DNA from: Saccharopolyspora oryzae
Lineage (GTDB): Bacteria > Actinomycetota > Actinomycetes > Mycobacteriales > Pseudonocardiaceae
Length of the DNA stretch: 64,000 bases
Assembly (NCBI RefSeq): GCF_027853915.1
Contig: NZ_JAQGLA010000001.1
Location: 220,186-284,185, forward strand
Reading direction: 5' to 3'
Below are positions 7,868-16,615 of this stretch, piece after piece (positions within the stretch are counted from its first letter, which is position 1; every line of letters begins with the position of its first letter). The notes under the pieces are model-generated. The model was not told the origin of the DNA and searched no databases. It saw nothing but the letters and a program-made list of their open reading frames with translations. Both the position numbers and the translations under genes were made by a program.

Positions 7868-8674
7868 TCAGTCCTCCGCGCCGGTGGTCCACTTCGGTTC
7901 CCGGCCCTCGCTAAACGCGCGCGGCCCTTCCTTGGCGTCGGGGTGGGCCCAGTGCATGCGCAGCAACGCCCAGCCGTACTCGCACGCTTGGGCGTACCCC
8001 ACCTCGAGCGAACCCCAGATCGCCTGCTGCGACAGCGACACCGCGGCCGGCGAGTTCCGCACGATCGCACCGGCCATCTCCTCGGCCGCGTCCATCAGAC
8101 CCTCCGTTGTGGACAGTTCGTCGACCAGGCCGAGCTGGTAGGCGCGCTCGGCGGGCATCCGGTAGCTCTTGCCCATCAACGTCATCCGCAGCGCGGACCC
8201 CAGCGGCAACCGCTTCGCCAGTCCGATGTTCTCCATCGCACCGACCAGCCCGACGTTCACGTGGGTGTCCATGAAGGACGCGTGGTCCACGGCGAGCACG
8301 ATGTCGGCGTCCACCACGAAGTGCAGCCCCGCACCGGCGACGAGGCCGTTGACCGCGCTGATCACCGGCTTCCACACCCGATTCTGCTTCGGGGACCAGT
8401 GGACTTCGTCGGTCAGCGGCCCCGTGCCGGTGCTCATGCCGCCGCGGTCGGCGACCACGTTGACGTCCGCACCGGTGCAGAAGTGCCGGTCACCGGAGCC
8501 GGTGATGATCGCCGCGCGGATCCAGGGGTCGTCGCGCACCTCGCCCCAGATCTCCTTCATCCGCGGCATCATCGTCCCGGTCAGCGAGTTCCCCTTGTGC
8601 GGGCGGTTGAGCGTGATGCGGGCGACGTGGTCACGCTTCTCGAAGATCACCTCGGGAGCCTGCTCGGACATCAT
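7868..8674 (-). CDS. Crotonase-superfamily protein lacking both hydratase glutamates
   Basis: A 268-residue crotonase-fold protein with FCTGADVN (65-72) and VNGLVAGAGLHF (108-119) for the oxyanion hole. Where hydratases carry two catalytic glutamates it has His118 (GAGLHF) and His138 (FMDTHV). It is therefore unlikely to be an ordinary enoyl-CoA hydratase; isomerase, hydrolase, C-C lyase or decarboxylase activity on a CoA ester are alternatives. It overlaps the upstream dehydrogenase stop (ATGATGA at 8674-8671) and is followed after 1 base by the 379-residue dehydrogenase, so translation is tightly coupled. Confidence 0.85.
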   Translation of the reverse strand: MMSEQAPEVIFEKRDHVARITLNRPHKGNSLTGTMMPRMKEIWGEVRDDPWIRAAIITGSGDRHFCTGADVNVVADRGGMSTGTGPLTDEVHWSPKQNRVWKPVISAVNGLVAGAGLHFVVDADIVLAVDHASFMDTHVNVGLVGAMENIGLAKRLPLGSALRMTLMGKSYRMPAERAYQLGLVDELSTTEGLMDAAEEMAGAIVRNSPAAVSLSQQAIWGSLEVGYAQACEYGWALLRMHWAHPDAKEGPRAFSEGREPKWTTGAED

Positions 8675-9612
8675 CCCCGCCCTTTCCGGAAGTACCTCGC
8701 CAGCACCTGTCCACCCGATCCCTGCGGGTGGCCTGGCGCGTTTGCCAACTGCCTGATCCGATTGGCCACCTGACCGATCGGCCCTTCCTCGGAATACCCG
8801 ATCGCACCGAAGGTCTGGTGCGCGACGAGCGCTGCCTCGACCGCGGCCCGGGAAGCGGACAGCCGCGCGGAGACCGCCAGCACGCCACCGTCCTGGTGCT
8901 CGTCGTCGATGGCCAGCGCGGCCATCGTGGTGAGCTTCTCGGCCGAGGTCAAGGCGACGCCGGCGGTCACGATCGGATGCGCGACCGCTTGGAAGGACCC
9001 GATCGGCCGGCCGAACTGGACGCGGGTCCTGGCGTGCTCGGCGGCGGCGTCGAGCAGCCGCCGCCCCGCACCCCACAGGTAGGCGGCGAGGGCGATGTCC
9101 GCCAACGCCATTCCGGCGCTCACGCGTTCCAACGGCTGCACGCGTTCCAGGGCGACCCGACCCCACGGGTCCCCGCCCAGCACTTCGACCGGCTCGATCT
9201 CCCCGACCGGACGGGCCAGCCAGGCCTCTTCGCCGTCCGCTTCGACGAACACCTCCGCCAGCGGCGCCCAGGGCATCAGCGGCGGCTGGCCGAACGAGAC
9301 CAGGCTGGTGCCGTTGCCGAGCTGTTCTGCCTGCTCAGGGGGCAGCGTGTGGGTGGCGAGCACGGTCGCTGCAACGGGGCCGGGTGCCGCAGCTCGCCCG
9401 AGCTCTGCACCGACCGCAGCGATCTCGCCCGCTCCCCCGTCCTCGCCGGGCATCGCCAGCGACAGCACTCCCAGCTCGGCCAGCCCCTGCCAGAACGACC
9501 ACGGGAAGGGTCCGGGACCTCGGACTTCCTCGGTGCAGTGCGCGGCGCAATAGCTCCGGACCGACTCGGCCAGCGCTTGTTGTTCCGCGGTGCGGGTCAA
9601 CGCGATGCTCAT
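8671..9612 (-). CDS. Acyl-CoA dehydrogenase, short subunit (313 aa)
   Basis: A short acyl-CoA dehydrogenase-fold protein. The C-terminal four-helix bundle is clear (RVQFGRPIGSFQAVAHPIV and HQTFGAIGYSEEGPI), while the N-terminal and middle domains are degenerate, with no SEPxAGSD segment. Short proteins of about 310-350 residues like this are typical non-identical partners in the alpha2-beta2 dehydrogenases known from actinobacterial steroid side-chain degradation. That pairing is inferred. It overlaps the previous gene by 4 bases and the crotonase by 4 bases. Confidence 0.82.
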   Translation of the reverse strand: MSIALTRTAEQQALAESVRSYCAAHCTEEVRGPGPFPWSFWQGLAELGVLSLAMPGEDGGAGEIAAVGAELGRAAAPGPVAATVLATHTLPPEQAEQLGNGTSLVSFGQPPLMPWAPLAEVFVEADGEEAWLARPVGEIEPVEVLGGDPWGRVALERVQPLERVSAGMALADIALAAYLWGAGRRLLDAAAEHARTRVQFGRPIGSFQAVAHPIVTAGVALTSAEKLTTMAALAIDDEHQDGGVLAVSARLSASRAAVEAALVAHQTFGAIGYSEEGPIGQVANRIRQLANAPGHPQGSGGQVLARYFRKGRG

Positions 9613-10535
9613 GACGCCTGCGCCCAGCGCTCCGCCACCACCGCGCGACCGTGGGCGCGCCTGCCGCCGAGCTCAGCCCGCAGCGCTTGGAGCCGCAGCG
9701 TCCACAAGTGCAGGTCGTGTTCCGTCGTCAGGCCGACCGCTCCCATGATCTGGTGGGTCTCCCGCGTCAAGCGGCTCAGCGTAGCCATCGTGTGCGCCGA
9801 GGCAACTGCGGCTGCCTCCGCCGGGGCACCGCGGAAAGCAGCCTCGTAAACCAGCCAGCGCGCACCCTCGACGAACACGCTCAGCTCCGCCAACCGGTGC
9901 TGCAGCGCCTGGAACGAACCGATCGACCGCCCGAACACCTTGCGATCCTTGGCGTAGGTGACCGCGATGTCGAGGGCCTGCCGCATCATCCCCACTGCTT
10001 CGGCCGAAACTCCGACGCGCCACCAGTTCACCGCGACCGCGGAAGTTCCGGGAGCGAGCTCGCGCCGCCGGGTCGGAGACACCCGTGCGAGCGGGTAACC
10101 GTAGGCGGAGGGCACCGGGTCGGCGGCAGCGGGATCGAGCTCGGCGACGACGCACCGGTCGCCGTCGACCAGCAGCATCAGCTCGGCCTCTCCTCCGTGG
10201 CGGATCGGGCTGGAATCGCCGGCCACCGCCATGGCGATGGGCCCCTCCGGCCGTTCGAGTCCGAGCGCAGGCAGCACCAGCAGGTGCGGTACCGGTGTGA
10301 TGCCGCCGAGCTCGGCGGCGATCAGCTCGACCGCGAGCGCCGCGCCGAGCGGGCCGGCCTCCTCTGCTTCGAACAGGTCGAGGAACCCGGCCTGCCGCAG
10401 CTCGGATTCCAGGGCGTGGTCGTACTCGCCGGATGCGGCGAGCGCACGGCTGCGGGTCGTGCCTGCGTGCCGGCTCAACAGGGTGCCCAGCGAGTCGAGG
10501 AGTGCGCTCTGGGTCGACGACAGCTCGAAATCCAT
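9609..10535 (-). CDS. Acyl-CoA dehydrogenase, short subunit (308 aa)
   Basis: A second short acyl-CoA dehydrogenase-fold protein. It starts MDFELSSTQSALLDSLGTLL, and its C-terminal domain carries DRKVFGRSIGSFQALQHRLAEL and ETHQIMGAVGLTTEHDLHLWTLR. As in its neighbour, the middle domain lacks the canonical flavin-side SEPxAGSD segment. It lies 2 bases after the stop of the long subunit at 10538-11674 and overlaps the next short subunit by 4 bases, so the order is long, short, short, crotonase, long, crotonase. This supports two heteromeric enzymes. Confidence 0.82.
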   Translation of the reverse strand: MDFELSSTQSALLDSLGTLLSRHAGTTRSRALAASGEYDHALESELRQAGFLDLFEAEEAGPLGAALAVELIAAELGGITPVPHLLVLPALGLERPEGPIAMAVAGDSSPIRHGGEAELMLLVDGDRCVVAELDPAAADPVPSAYGYPLARVSPTRRRELAPGTSAVAVNWWRVGVSAEAVGMMRQALDIAVTYAKDRKVFGRSIGSFQALQHRLAELSVFVEGARWLVYEAAFRGAPAEAAAVASAHTMATLSRLTRETHQIMGAVGLTTEHDLHLWTLRLQALRAELGGRRAHGRAVVAERWAQAS

Positions 10536-10537
10536 GG

Positions 10538-11674
10538 TCAGTCCTTCGGCAGGTTCAGGATGAGGCGGGTGATCAAGTTGAGCTGGACCTCGTAGCTGCC
10601 CGCGGCGATGCCCGCGCCGAGCGAGTTGCGGAACTGCGCGTCGCCCAAGGCCCCCTCCACCAGGGCTTCGCTGCCCATCACGTCCAGGGCGAGGTCACCG
10701 ACGGCCCGTTCGGCCTGCACCATCGCCGCGCGGGCCTGGTACGCCAGCGGCGAGGGTTCCTTCGCCTTCGCCCGTTCGTCGATCACGCGGTAGACCAGGA
10801 TCCTGGCCGCTTCGCACAGCGCTCGCGCTTGGCCGAACTGCTCCTGGACGCCCCCGTCCTCCAGGAGGCCCGCTGCCCGGCACCATTCGGCCAGCCGGTC
10901 GAGCACCAGCGCGGCGCGCGCGTACCGCGGTGCTCCGACGCGTTCGTAGGCCAGCGTCCGCCGGACGATCTCCCAGCCCTTGTTCTCCTCGCCGAGCAAG
11001 CACTCGGCTGGAATGCGGGCGTCGGTGAGGAAGAGCTCGTTGAACGAGTGCTCGCCGACGAGACCGTCGATGCGCCGGACCTCGACCCCCGGCGTCTTCA
11101 GCGGCAGCAGGAAGACCGAGATGCCGTCGCGGCCGTCGGCGACCGAACCCGTTCGCGCCAGCAGGAAGCAGTAGTCCGCCTCGTTGGCGTAGGAGGTCCA
11201 GATCTTCTGCCCGTTCAGGACGAAGCCGTCCCCGGCCCGGACGGCCCGCGTCCGGAGTGCCGCCAGGTCGGTTCCGGCCTCCGGCTCGGAGAAGCCCTGG
11301 CACCAGAAGACCTCGCCGCGCGCGATCGGCGGGAGCAGCTCGCGCTTCTGCTCCTCCGTGCCGTACTTGATGATCGCCGGGCCGACCCAGTTGACGTTCA
11401 TGTACTGCGGCCCGCGCGGTTCGCCGCGCTTCCACAGCTCCTCGCCGAGCACGAAGTGCTGCCACGCGCCTTGGCCGCCACCGCCGTACTCCTCGGGCCA
11501 GTGCGGCGTGAGCCATCCCCGGTCGGCCAGCGTGCGCACGAACGCCCGTGAGAAGTCGCTGTGGACCGCGCTGCCGAGCCCGGTCGATCGGTCCCAGCCG
11601 GCCAGCTCGCGGTCGAGGAAGTCCACCAGCTCGTGGCGGAAGCCCGCGTCGGCTCCGCTCCACGCGAATTCCAT
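10538..11674 (-). CDS. Acyl-CoA dehydrogenase, long subunit (378 aa)
   Basis: A full-length acyl-CoA dehydrogenase beginning MEFAWSGADAGFRHELVDFL, with GFSEPEAGTDLAALRTRA (127-144), QKIWTSYANEADY and a C-terminal AAGSYEVQLNLI. The probable catalytic base is Glu244 in the AYERVG segment. The ATG at 11674 has GGGAGGGG 5 bases upstream and gives the family length. The frame is open back to 11839, and an in-frame GTG near 11779 could add an N-terminal extension. First gene of the six-gene operon; the island palindrome lies about 260 bases upstream, so the mRNA leader would be long. Confidence 0.86.
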   Translation of the reverse strand: MEFAWSGADAGFRHELVDFLDRELAGWDRSTGLGSAVHSDFSRAFVRTLADRGWLTPHWPEEYGGGGQGAWQHFVLGEELWKRGEPRGPQYMNVNWVGPAIIKYGTEEQKRELLPPIARGEVFWCQGFSEPEAGTDLAALRTRAVRAGDGFVLNGQKIWTSYANEADYCFLLARTGSVADGRDGISVFLLPLKTPGVEVRRIDGLVGEHSFNELFLTDARIPAECLLGEENKGWEIVRRTLAYERVGAPRYARAALVLDRLAEWCRAAGLLEDGGVQEQFGQARALCEAARILVYRVIDERAKAKEPSPLAYQARAAMVQAERAVGDLALDVMGSEALVEGALGDAQFRNSLGAGIAAGSYEVQLNLITRLILNLPKD

Positions 11675-11932
11675 CAGCCCCTCCCGGACGTGCGGATGCT
11701 CGGCCAGTAGTCCACTCGGATCACCGCGGTAGCTCCCATCGACGAAGGCTTCCAATTCAGTGCACTTTATTCCTAACACACGCGAAGCGCCGTTGGCGAT
11801 CCCGGACAGCGGGACCGCTCGAACAACACGCCTGGGCACCGGACTTCAACTCTTGAATCTGCCGGACTGCCAGCCCGCTACCACCTCCGGCGACTAGGCT
11901 GCAATTCGAGCAGATCCTTGTCGATCCATCTT

Positions 11933-11948
11933 AAAGAGGATACTCTTT
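11933..11948. promoter_or_regulatory. Island operator A (AAAGAG-GATA-CTCTTT)
   Basis: A 16-bp palindrome with perfect 6-bp arms and a GATA centre. It lies between the divergent dehydrogenase operon and the MFS operon. The centre reads GATACT on the plus strand and TATCCT on the minus strand, so it overlaps possible -10 hexamers for both directions. It matches sites at 21247-21262 and 21342-21357 upstream of the SDR operon. Confidence 0.6.
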
Positions 11949-12000
11949 TTGCGCCCATCAGTACTGCACCTCGCCCGTTCACCGCCCCACGGAGGTCCCG

Positions 12001-13404
12001 ATGGTCGCGCAGGAACCACCCGCACCGGAGCCGTCGACACCCGACAGCTCCGCAGCGACCCGCACCACGTCGAGTTCCCGCCGCGACCGGTCCGCGCAGC
12101 TGCGCAAGGTGACCCTGTCCGGCCTGCTGGGCACGGTGATCGAGTACTACGACTTCCTGATCTACAGCTCGATGGCGGCCCTGGTCTTCGGGGAGCTGTT
12201 CTTCCCCTCCCTCGATGCGGCCACGTCCACGATCGCGGCGTTCGGCACCCTGGCGGCCGGTTATGCGGCCCGCCCGCTGGGCGGGCTGATCTTCGGGCAC
12301 TTCGGCGATCGCCTCGGCCGCAAGTCGATGCTGATGATCACCATGCTGCTGATGGGCGGTGCCAGCTTCCTCATCGGCGTGCTGCCCACCTACGACTCGA
12401 TCGGCATCGCAGCGCCGCTGGCCCTGGTCGTTCTGCGCGTGGTGCAAGGACTTTCGGTCGGCGGCGAGTGGGGCGGCGCGGCGCTGATGGTCGTCGAGCA
12501 CGCCGGCGCGCGCCGCCGAGGCATGTGGGCGGGGATCACGCAGCTCGGTTCACCGCTCGGCGCCTTCCTGTCCACCGTGGTGCTCGCGCTGATCACCCTG
12601 CTGCCGAAGAGCTCCCTGCTGTCCTGGGGATGGCGGCTGCCCTTCCTGCTCAGCGCCCTGCTGCTGCTGATCGGCCTGTACGTCCGGCTCCGGATCGTCG
12701 AGAGCCCCGTGTTCGAGGCGGCGGCCGCCAAGGCCAGCGCCCAGGAGCGCCGCAGGATCCCGGTGGTGCAGGTTTTGCGCCGTCCCCGCGCGCTCGTCCT
12801 CGCCTGCGCGGCCGGGATCGGACCGTTCGCGCTCAGCGCGCTGATCAGCTCGCACATCCTCGCCTACGCCAAGGGGCTCGGCTTCGAGACGTCCGACATC
12901 GCACGGGCGTTGATGCTCGTGGCGGTCGTCGGCATCATCTGCATCCCGGTGTTCTCCGCCTGGACTGACCGGCTCGGCCGCCGCGCCGTCGGCCTCATCG
13001 GTGCCATCGGCGCGGCGCTGTTCGCATTCCCCTTGTACGCCTTGATAAACACCGGTTCCGTGCTGCTGATGACGGCCGGGATGATGTTCGCGCAGGTGTT
13101 GCAGAACCTGATGTACGCGCCGCTGGCGCCCATGCTCTCGGAGATGTTCGGCACCGGCGTCCGCTACACCGGCATCTCGCTGGGCTACCAGCTGGCCAGC
13201 CTGATCGGCGCCGGTTTCACACCGCTGATCGCCAGCAGCCTGGTCGCCCGCGCGGGCGGCTCGAGCCTGCCGCTGAGCTCGATCGCGGCCGTGGCGGCGG
13301 GAATCACCATCGTCGCGATCTGGCGCATCTCCGAAACCCGCGGTCGCGACCTCACCGAGGACGACCCCGTGGCACTGTCCACACCGGAGCGGACAGCGCC
13401 ATGA
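12001..13404 (+). CDS. MFS transporter, metabolite:H+ symporter (MHS) type
   Basis: A 467-residue, 12-helix major facilitator. The N-terminal VTLSGLLGTVIEYYDFLIYSS motif, GHFGDRLGRK loop (between helices 2 and 3) and VVQGLSVGGEWGGA are hallmarks of the MHS family that imports shikimate, alpha-ketoglutarate, proline-betaine or aromatic acids with protons. Here it probably imports the island substrate; the substrate itself cannot be read. The ATG at 12001 follows GGAGG by 6 bases. It is the first gene of the plus-strand operon, overlapping or adjoining the amidase. Confidence 0.88.
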   Translation: MVAQEPPAPEPSTPDSSAATRTTSSSRRDRSAQLRKVTLSGLLGTVIEYYDFLIYSSMAALVFGELFFPSLDAATSTIAAFGTLAAGYAARPLGGLIFGHFGDRLGRKSMLMITMLLMGGASFLIGVLPTYDSIGIAAPLALVVLRVVQGLSVGGEWGGAALMVVEHAGARRRGMWAGITQLGSPLGAFLSTVVLALITLLPKSSLLSWGWRLPFLLSALLLLIGLYVRLRIVESPVFEAAAAKASAQERRRIPVVQVLRRPRALVLACAAGIGPFALSALISSHILAYAKGLGFETSDIARALMLVAVVGIICIPVFSAWTDRLGRRAVGLIGAIGAALFAFPLYALINTGSVLLMTAGMMFAQVLQNLMYAPLAPMLSEMFGTGVRYTGISLGYQLASLIGAGFTPLIASSLVARAGGSSLPLSSIAAVAAGITIVAIWRISETRGRDLTEDDPVALSTPERTAP

Positions 13405-13451
13405 CGTGCCCAGCAGGCTCGATGCGCTCGGATCTCGGCCGGGAGGGGCTC

Positions 13452-14837
13452 ATGCAGCTGACGATCGCCGAAGCCGCCGCAGCACTTCGGAGCGGCGAGA
13501 CGACCTCCGTCGAGCTCGTCCGGTCGGCCTTCGCCGTCGCGGACGCGCACGACACCGAGCTCGGCGTCTACCTCTCCCGGTTCGACGACACCGCTCTGGC
13601 CGCCGCTGCACAAGCGGATGCCGAGCTGGCCGAGGGATTGGACCGCGGACCGCTGCACGGCATCCCCTTGGGGATCAAGGACTCCATCGCCACCGAAGAA
13701 GGCGAGACCACAGCGCAGAGCGTCGTCCTGGACAGGACCTGGGGAAGCACCGGAGATGCTCCGGTCGTGGCCCGATTGCGCGCGGCGGGAGCCGTGGTCA
13801 CCGGCAAGACCGCGATGATGGAGTTCGCGATCGGCGCTCCGGACGCGGACCAGCCCTTCCCGATCACGCGCAACCCGTGGAACACCGCGCACTACAGCGG
13901 CGGTTCGAGCTCCGGGGCCGGATGCGGTGTCTCGACGGGCATGTTCCTCGGCGGCCTCGGCACGGACACCGCGGGCAGCATCCGCTTCCCGGCCGCCGCG
14001 TGCGGTGTGACCGGGCTCAAACCGACCTTCGGGCTGGTCCCGAAGTCCGGGTGCGTCCCGCTCGGCTACAGCTACGACCACATCGGCCCGCTGGCCCGGA
14101 CAGCCCAGGACTGCGCGACGATCCTGAATGCCGTGTCCGGCCACGACGCCAGCGACCCGACCTCGGTTGATTCCGCTCGCTTCACCGTGCCCGACTCGAT
14201 CACCGGACTGCGCATCGGCGTGGATCCGCTGCTGGACGAATCCCCGCACGCGCACAGCGAACTGGGGTCGCTGTTCGAACTGGCGGTGCACGAACTGCAG
14301 GCTGCCGGAGCATCCGTGGTGCCGGTCGAGCTCCCCTGCTACGCCGAGCTGAAGTCGGTCACGAGGCTGGGCCTGGCGGCGGAAGCGTACGCCTACCACC
14401 GGAACGATCTGCAGGACCGCTGGTCCGACTACGGCGCGGGAACCCGGATGGCCGTGGTGAGGGGTGCGCTGATCTCGGCGGGCGACTTCGTGCAGCTGCA
14501 ACGCGTCCGCCGCGTCGGTCAGCGCAAGCTCGCCGACCTGTTCGGCGACGTCGACCTGGTCGTGACGCCGACGATGACCGGCCCGGCCCCCGAACTCCGG
14601 TCGCTGCGAACCGACGGGATGGCGGACGCGGCGTTGACCGCTTGCTGGAACGCGGTGGGCAATCCGGCGATGTCGGTTCCGATGGGCTTCACCTCCGACG
14701 GTCTGCCGCTGGGGATGCACATCGCCGGCAAGCCGTTCGACGATGCCGCGGTGATCGCTGCCGGGCAGGCCTACCAGCGACGAACCGACTGGCACAGGCG
14801 CGTGCCGGAGTTGGTGCGCGACCACTTCACCGCGTGA
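13452..14837 (+). CDS. Amidase signature hydrolase
   Basis: A 461-residue amidase-signature enzyme with the Ser-cisSer-Lys triad: Lys76 (GIKDS), the cis-serine in YSGGSSSGAG (148-157) and nucleophile Ser176 (TDTAGSIRFP). These enzymes hydrolyse amides, including ring-opened imides and carboxyamides. The ATG at 13452 has GGGAGGGG 4 bases upstream; an in-frame ATG at 13401 overlaps the MFS stop and would add 17 residues. The small AtzG-like gene follows 15 bases later and is likely its partner. Confidence 0.88.
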   Translation: MQLTIAEAAAALRSGETTSVELVRSAFAVADAHDTELGVYLSRFDDTALAAAAQADAELAEGLDRGPLHGIPLGIKDSIATEEGETTAQSVVLDRTWGSTGDAPVVARLRAAGAVVTGKTAMMEFAIGAPDADQPFPITRNPWNTAHYSGGSSSGAGCGVSTGMFLGGLGTDTAGSIRFPAAACGVTGLKPTFGLVPKSGCVPLGYSYDHIGPLARTAQDCATILNAVSGHDASDPTSVDSARFTVPDSITGLRIGVDPLLDESPHAHSELGSLFELAVHELQAAGASVVPVELPCYAELKSVTRLGLAAEAYAYHRNDLQDRWSDYGAGTRMAVVRGALISAGDFVQLQRVRRVGQRKLADLFGDVDLVVTPTMTGPAPELRSLRTDGMADAALTACWNAVGNPAMSVPMGFTSDGLPLGMHIAGKPFDDAAVIAAGQAYQRRTDWHRRVPELVRDHFTA

Positions 14838-14852
14838 GCATTGGAGAGCACG

Positions 14853-15038
14853 ATGAGCGCAGACCCGACGGTCGTCGTCCCGGCGTTGCTCGCCGCAGCA
14901 GGCCTGTCCCCCTCACCGCAGGAGCAGGCGCAGATCATCGCCGAGTACCCAGGCCTGCAACGGGAGATCGCTGCGCTCCACGCCGTGTCCGAGGCCCGGT
15001 ACGAGCAGCCCGCCCTGGTATTCCAGAGCAGGCCCTGA
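14853..15038 (+). CDS. AtzG-like small amidase subunit (DUF4089 type)
   Basis: A 61-residue protein (MSADPTVVVPALLAAAGLSP at the start, ending ARYEQPALVFQSRP). The helical body with a short extended tail containing [DE]xPAxxF matches AtzG-like proteins, the GatC-like subunits that bind and support amidases such as AtzE (1-carboxybiuret hydrolase). Its position just after the amidase gene agrees with that role. GGAGAGCACG precedes the ATG. The family call is from memory of the tail motif and context, not a search. Confidence 0.7.
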   Translation: MSADPTVVVPALLAAAGLSPSPQEQAQIIAEYPGLQREIAALHAVSEARYEQPALVFQSRP

Positions 15039-15062
15039 ACCCACGAGAGCGAGGGAGACGCA

Positions 15063-16583
15063 GTGGCCGAGGAACTCACGCTGCCGAACTGGCTGCGAAC
15101 GATCGGCGACCAACCGCACGGGGCGCACCGCCGGGCGCTCGTGGACGAGTGCGGTGAGCTGACGTTCGCCGAGCTGGTCGCCGCGATGGACGCGGTCGCG
15201 ACCGGGCTCCGGAACGCCGGAGCCCGCCCCGGCGACCGGGTCGTCACGGCCATGCAGCCGTCGATCCCGCACACCATCGCGATACTCGGGACGCTGGCGG
15301 GCGGGATGGTGGCCGCACCGCTGAACATCCGGCTCACCGCGCCGGAGGCGCGCACCTACCTCGCTGCACTCGACCCCACCCTGGTGCTCGCCGACCAGAC
15401 CTATGCACCGCTCGCGCACGAGACGGGCTACCAGGTCGTCGAACTCCCCGCCGCGGACCGGGAACTTCCGGTGGCACAACGCCTGGAACCGCTGCACGCC
15501 CCCACCGGAGATCGCTTCAGACCGGCCGAGGACGACCTGGCCGTGATCTTCGCGACCGGCGGTACGACCGGCACCCCGAAAGGCGCGGTGCACACCCACC
15601 GCAGCCTGTGGCTGTGGCTGAACACGTGCGCGCACGGCAACCCCCGGACCCCTGCCGACGTCGAGCTGTTCTTCTCCCCGTTCTTCCACATCACGCTCGG
15701 CACGAACCTGCTCGCGCCGCTGATGGCCGGCGGTGAGGTGTGGATCCAGCGCCGGTTCGACGCCACAGCAGCGCTGGCGGCCATCGACCGCGGCGCCAGC
15801 CGGCTCATGGGCGCACCGACCATGTTCGCCGCGCTGCGCGCCCGGCCCGAGTTCGCCGGCACCCGCCGCAGCAACGTCACCGCGATCCGCTTCGGCTCCG
15901 CCCCCTCCACCGACGACTTCGTGCAAGGCCTGCTGCGCGACTTCCCCAACGCCCGGATCCGGGCCGGGTTCGGGGCGACCGAGTTCGGCTCCGTCATGGG
16001 CTTCGACCACGAAGACCTCCTGGCAGGCCGGTTCAGCGGGGTGGGCAGGCCGCTGCCCGGTGCCACCGTGCGGATCCTCGGCGAGGACGGCCGCGAGGTG
16101 CCGACCGGTGCCGTCGGCGACCTGGTGGTCTCCTGCCCGTGGCAGACCCGCGGGTACTACGGACTCGCCGAGGACACGGCAGCGACCTTCCGACCGGACG
16201 GGGTGCACATCGGCGATCTCGCGTCCCGGACCGAGGACGGCTGGGTGTTCATCGCCGGGCGCCGGAAGGAGATGATCATCAGCGGCGGCGAGAACGTCTA
16301 CCCGCGCGAGGTGGAGGAAGTGGTGCTCCGCCACCCGCACGTCGCCGACGCGATCGTGTACGGCATGCCCGACGAGCACTGGGGCGAGCGGGTCGAGGTG
16401 GGCGTGGTCGCCGCACCGGACGCTCGGATCGACCTGGAAGAGCTGCGCGCCCACTGCCGGAGTGCGCTGGCCGGCTACAAGATCCCCAAGACGCTCCGCC
16501 TGCTCACCGCGATCCCGCTCACCCCGAACAACAAACCGGACCGCCGCCGGGTCCGAGCCGAGGCCCTCGCCGAGGACGCGTGA
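15063..16583 (+). CDS. Acyl-CoA synthetase (AMP-forming)
   Basis: A 506-residue adenylate-forming CoA ligase. It has the P-loop FATGGTTGTPKGAVHTH, the adenine motif GFGATEFGS, the GDLASRTEDGWVFIAGRRKEMIISGGENVYP hinge region and a C-terminal catalytic lysine in NNKPDRRR. It activates a carboxylic acid to its CoA thioester for the beta-oxidation genes of the island. The start is GTG 15063 behind GAGGGAGACGCA. It is the last gene of the plus operon and ends in a shared terminator. Confidence 0.88.
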   Translation: MAEELTLPNWLRTIGDQPHGAHRRALVDECGELTFAELVAAMDAVATGLRNAGARPGDRVVTAMQPSIPHTIAILGTLAGGMVAAPLNIRLTAPEARTYLAALDPTLVLADQTYAPLAHETGYQVVELPAADRELPVAQRLEPLHAPTGDRFRPAEDDLAVIFATGGTTGTPKGAVHTHRSLWLWLNTCAHGNPRTPADVELFFSPFFHITLGTNLLAPLMAGGEVWIQRRFDATAALAAIDRGASRLMGAPTMFAALRARPEFAGTRRSNVTAIRFGSAPSTDDFVQGLLRDFPNARIRAGFGATEFGSVMGFDHEDLLAGRFSGVGRPLPGATVRILGEDGREVPTGAVGDLVVSCPWQTRGYYGLAEDTAATFRPDGVHIGDLASRTEDGWVFIAGRRKEMIISGGENVYPREVEEVVLRHPHVADAIVYGMPDEHWGERVEVGVVAAPDARIDLEELRAHCRSALAGYKIPKTLRLLTAIPLTPNNKPDRRRVRAEALAEDA

Positions 16584-16615
16584 TCGGCGGAGTCCGGCTG
16601 CGCTCGCCGATCACG
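16579..16615. terminator. Bidirectional terminator between convergent CoA ligase genes
   Basis: A perfect 11-bp inverted repeat (CGTGATCGGCG / CGCCGATCACG) with a 15-base loop fills the space between two convergent stops and overlaps both. Confidence 0.7.
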
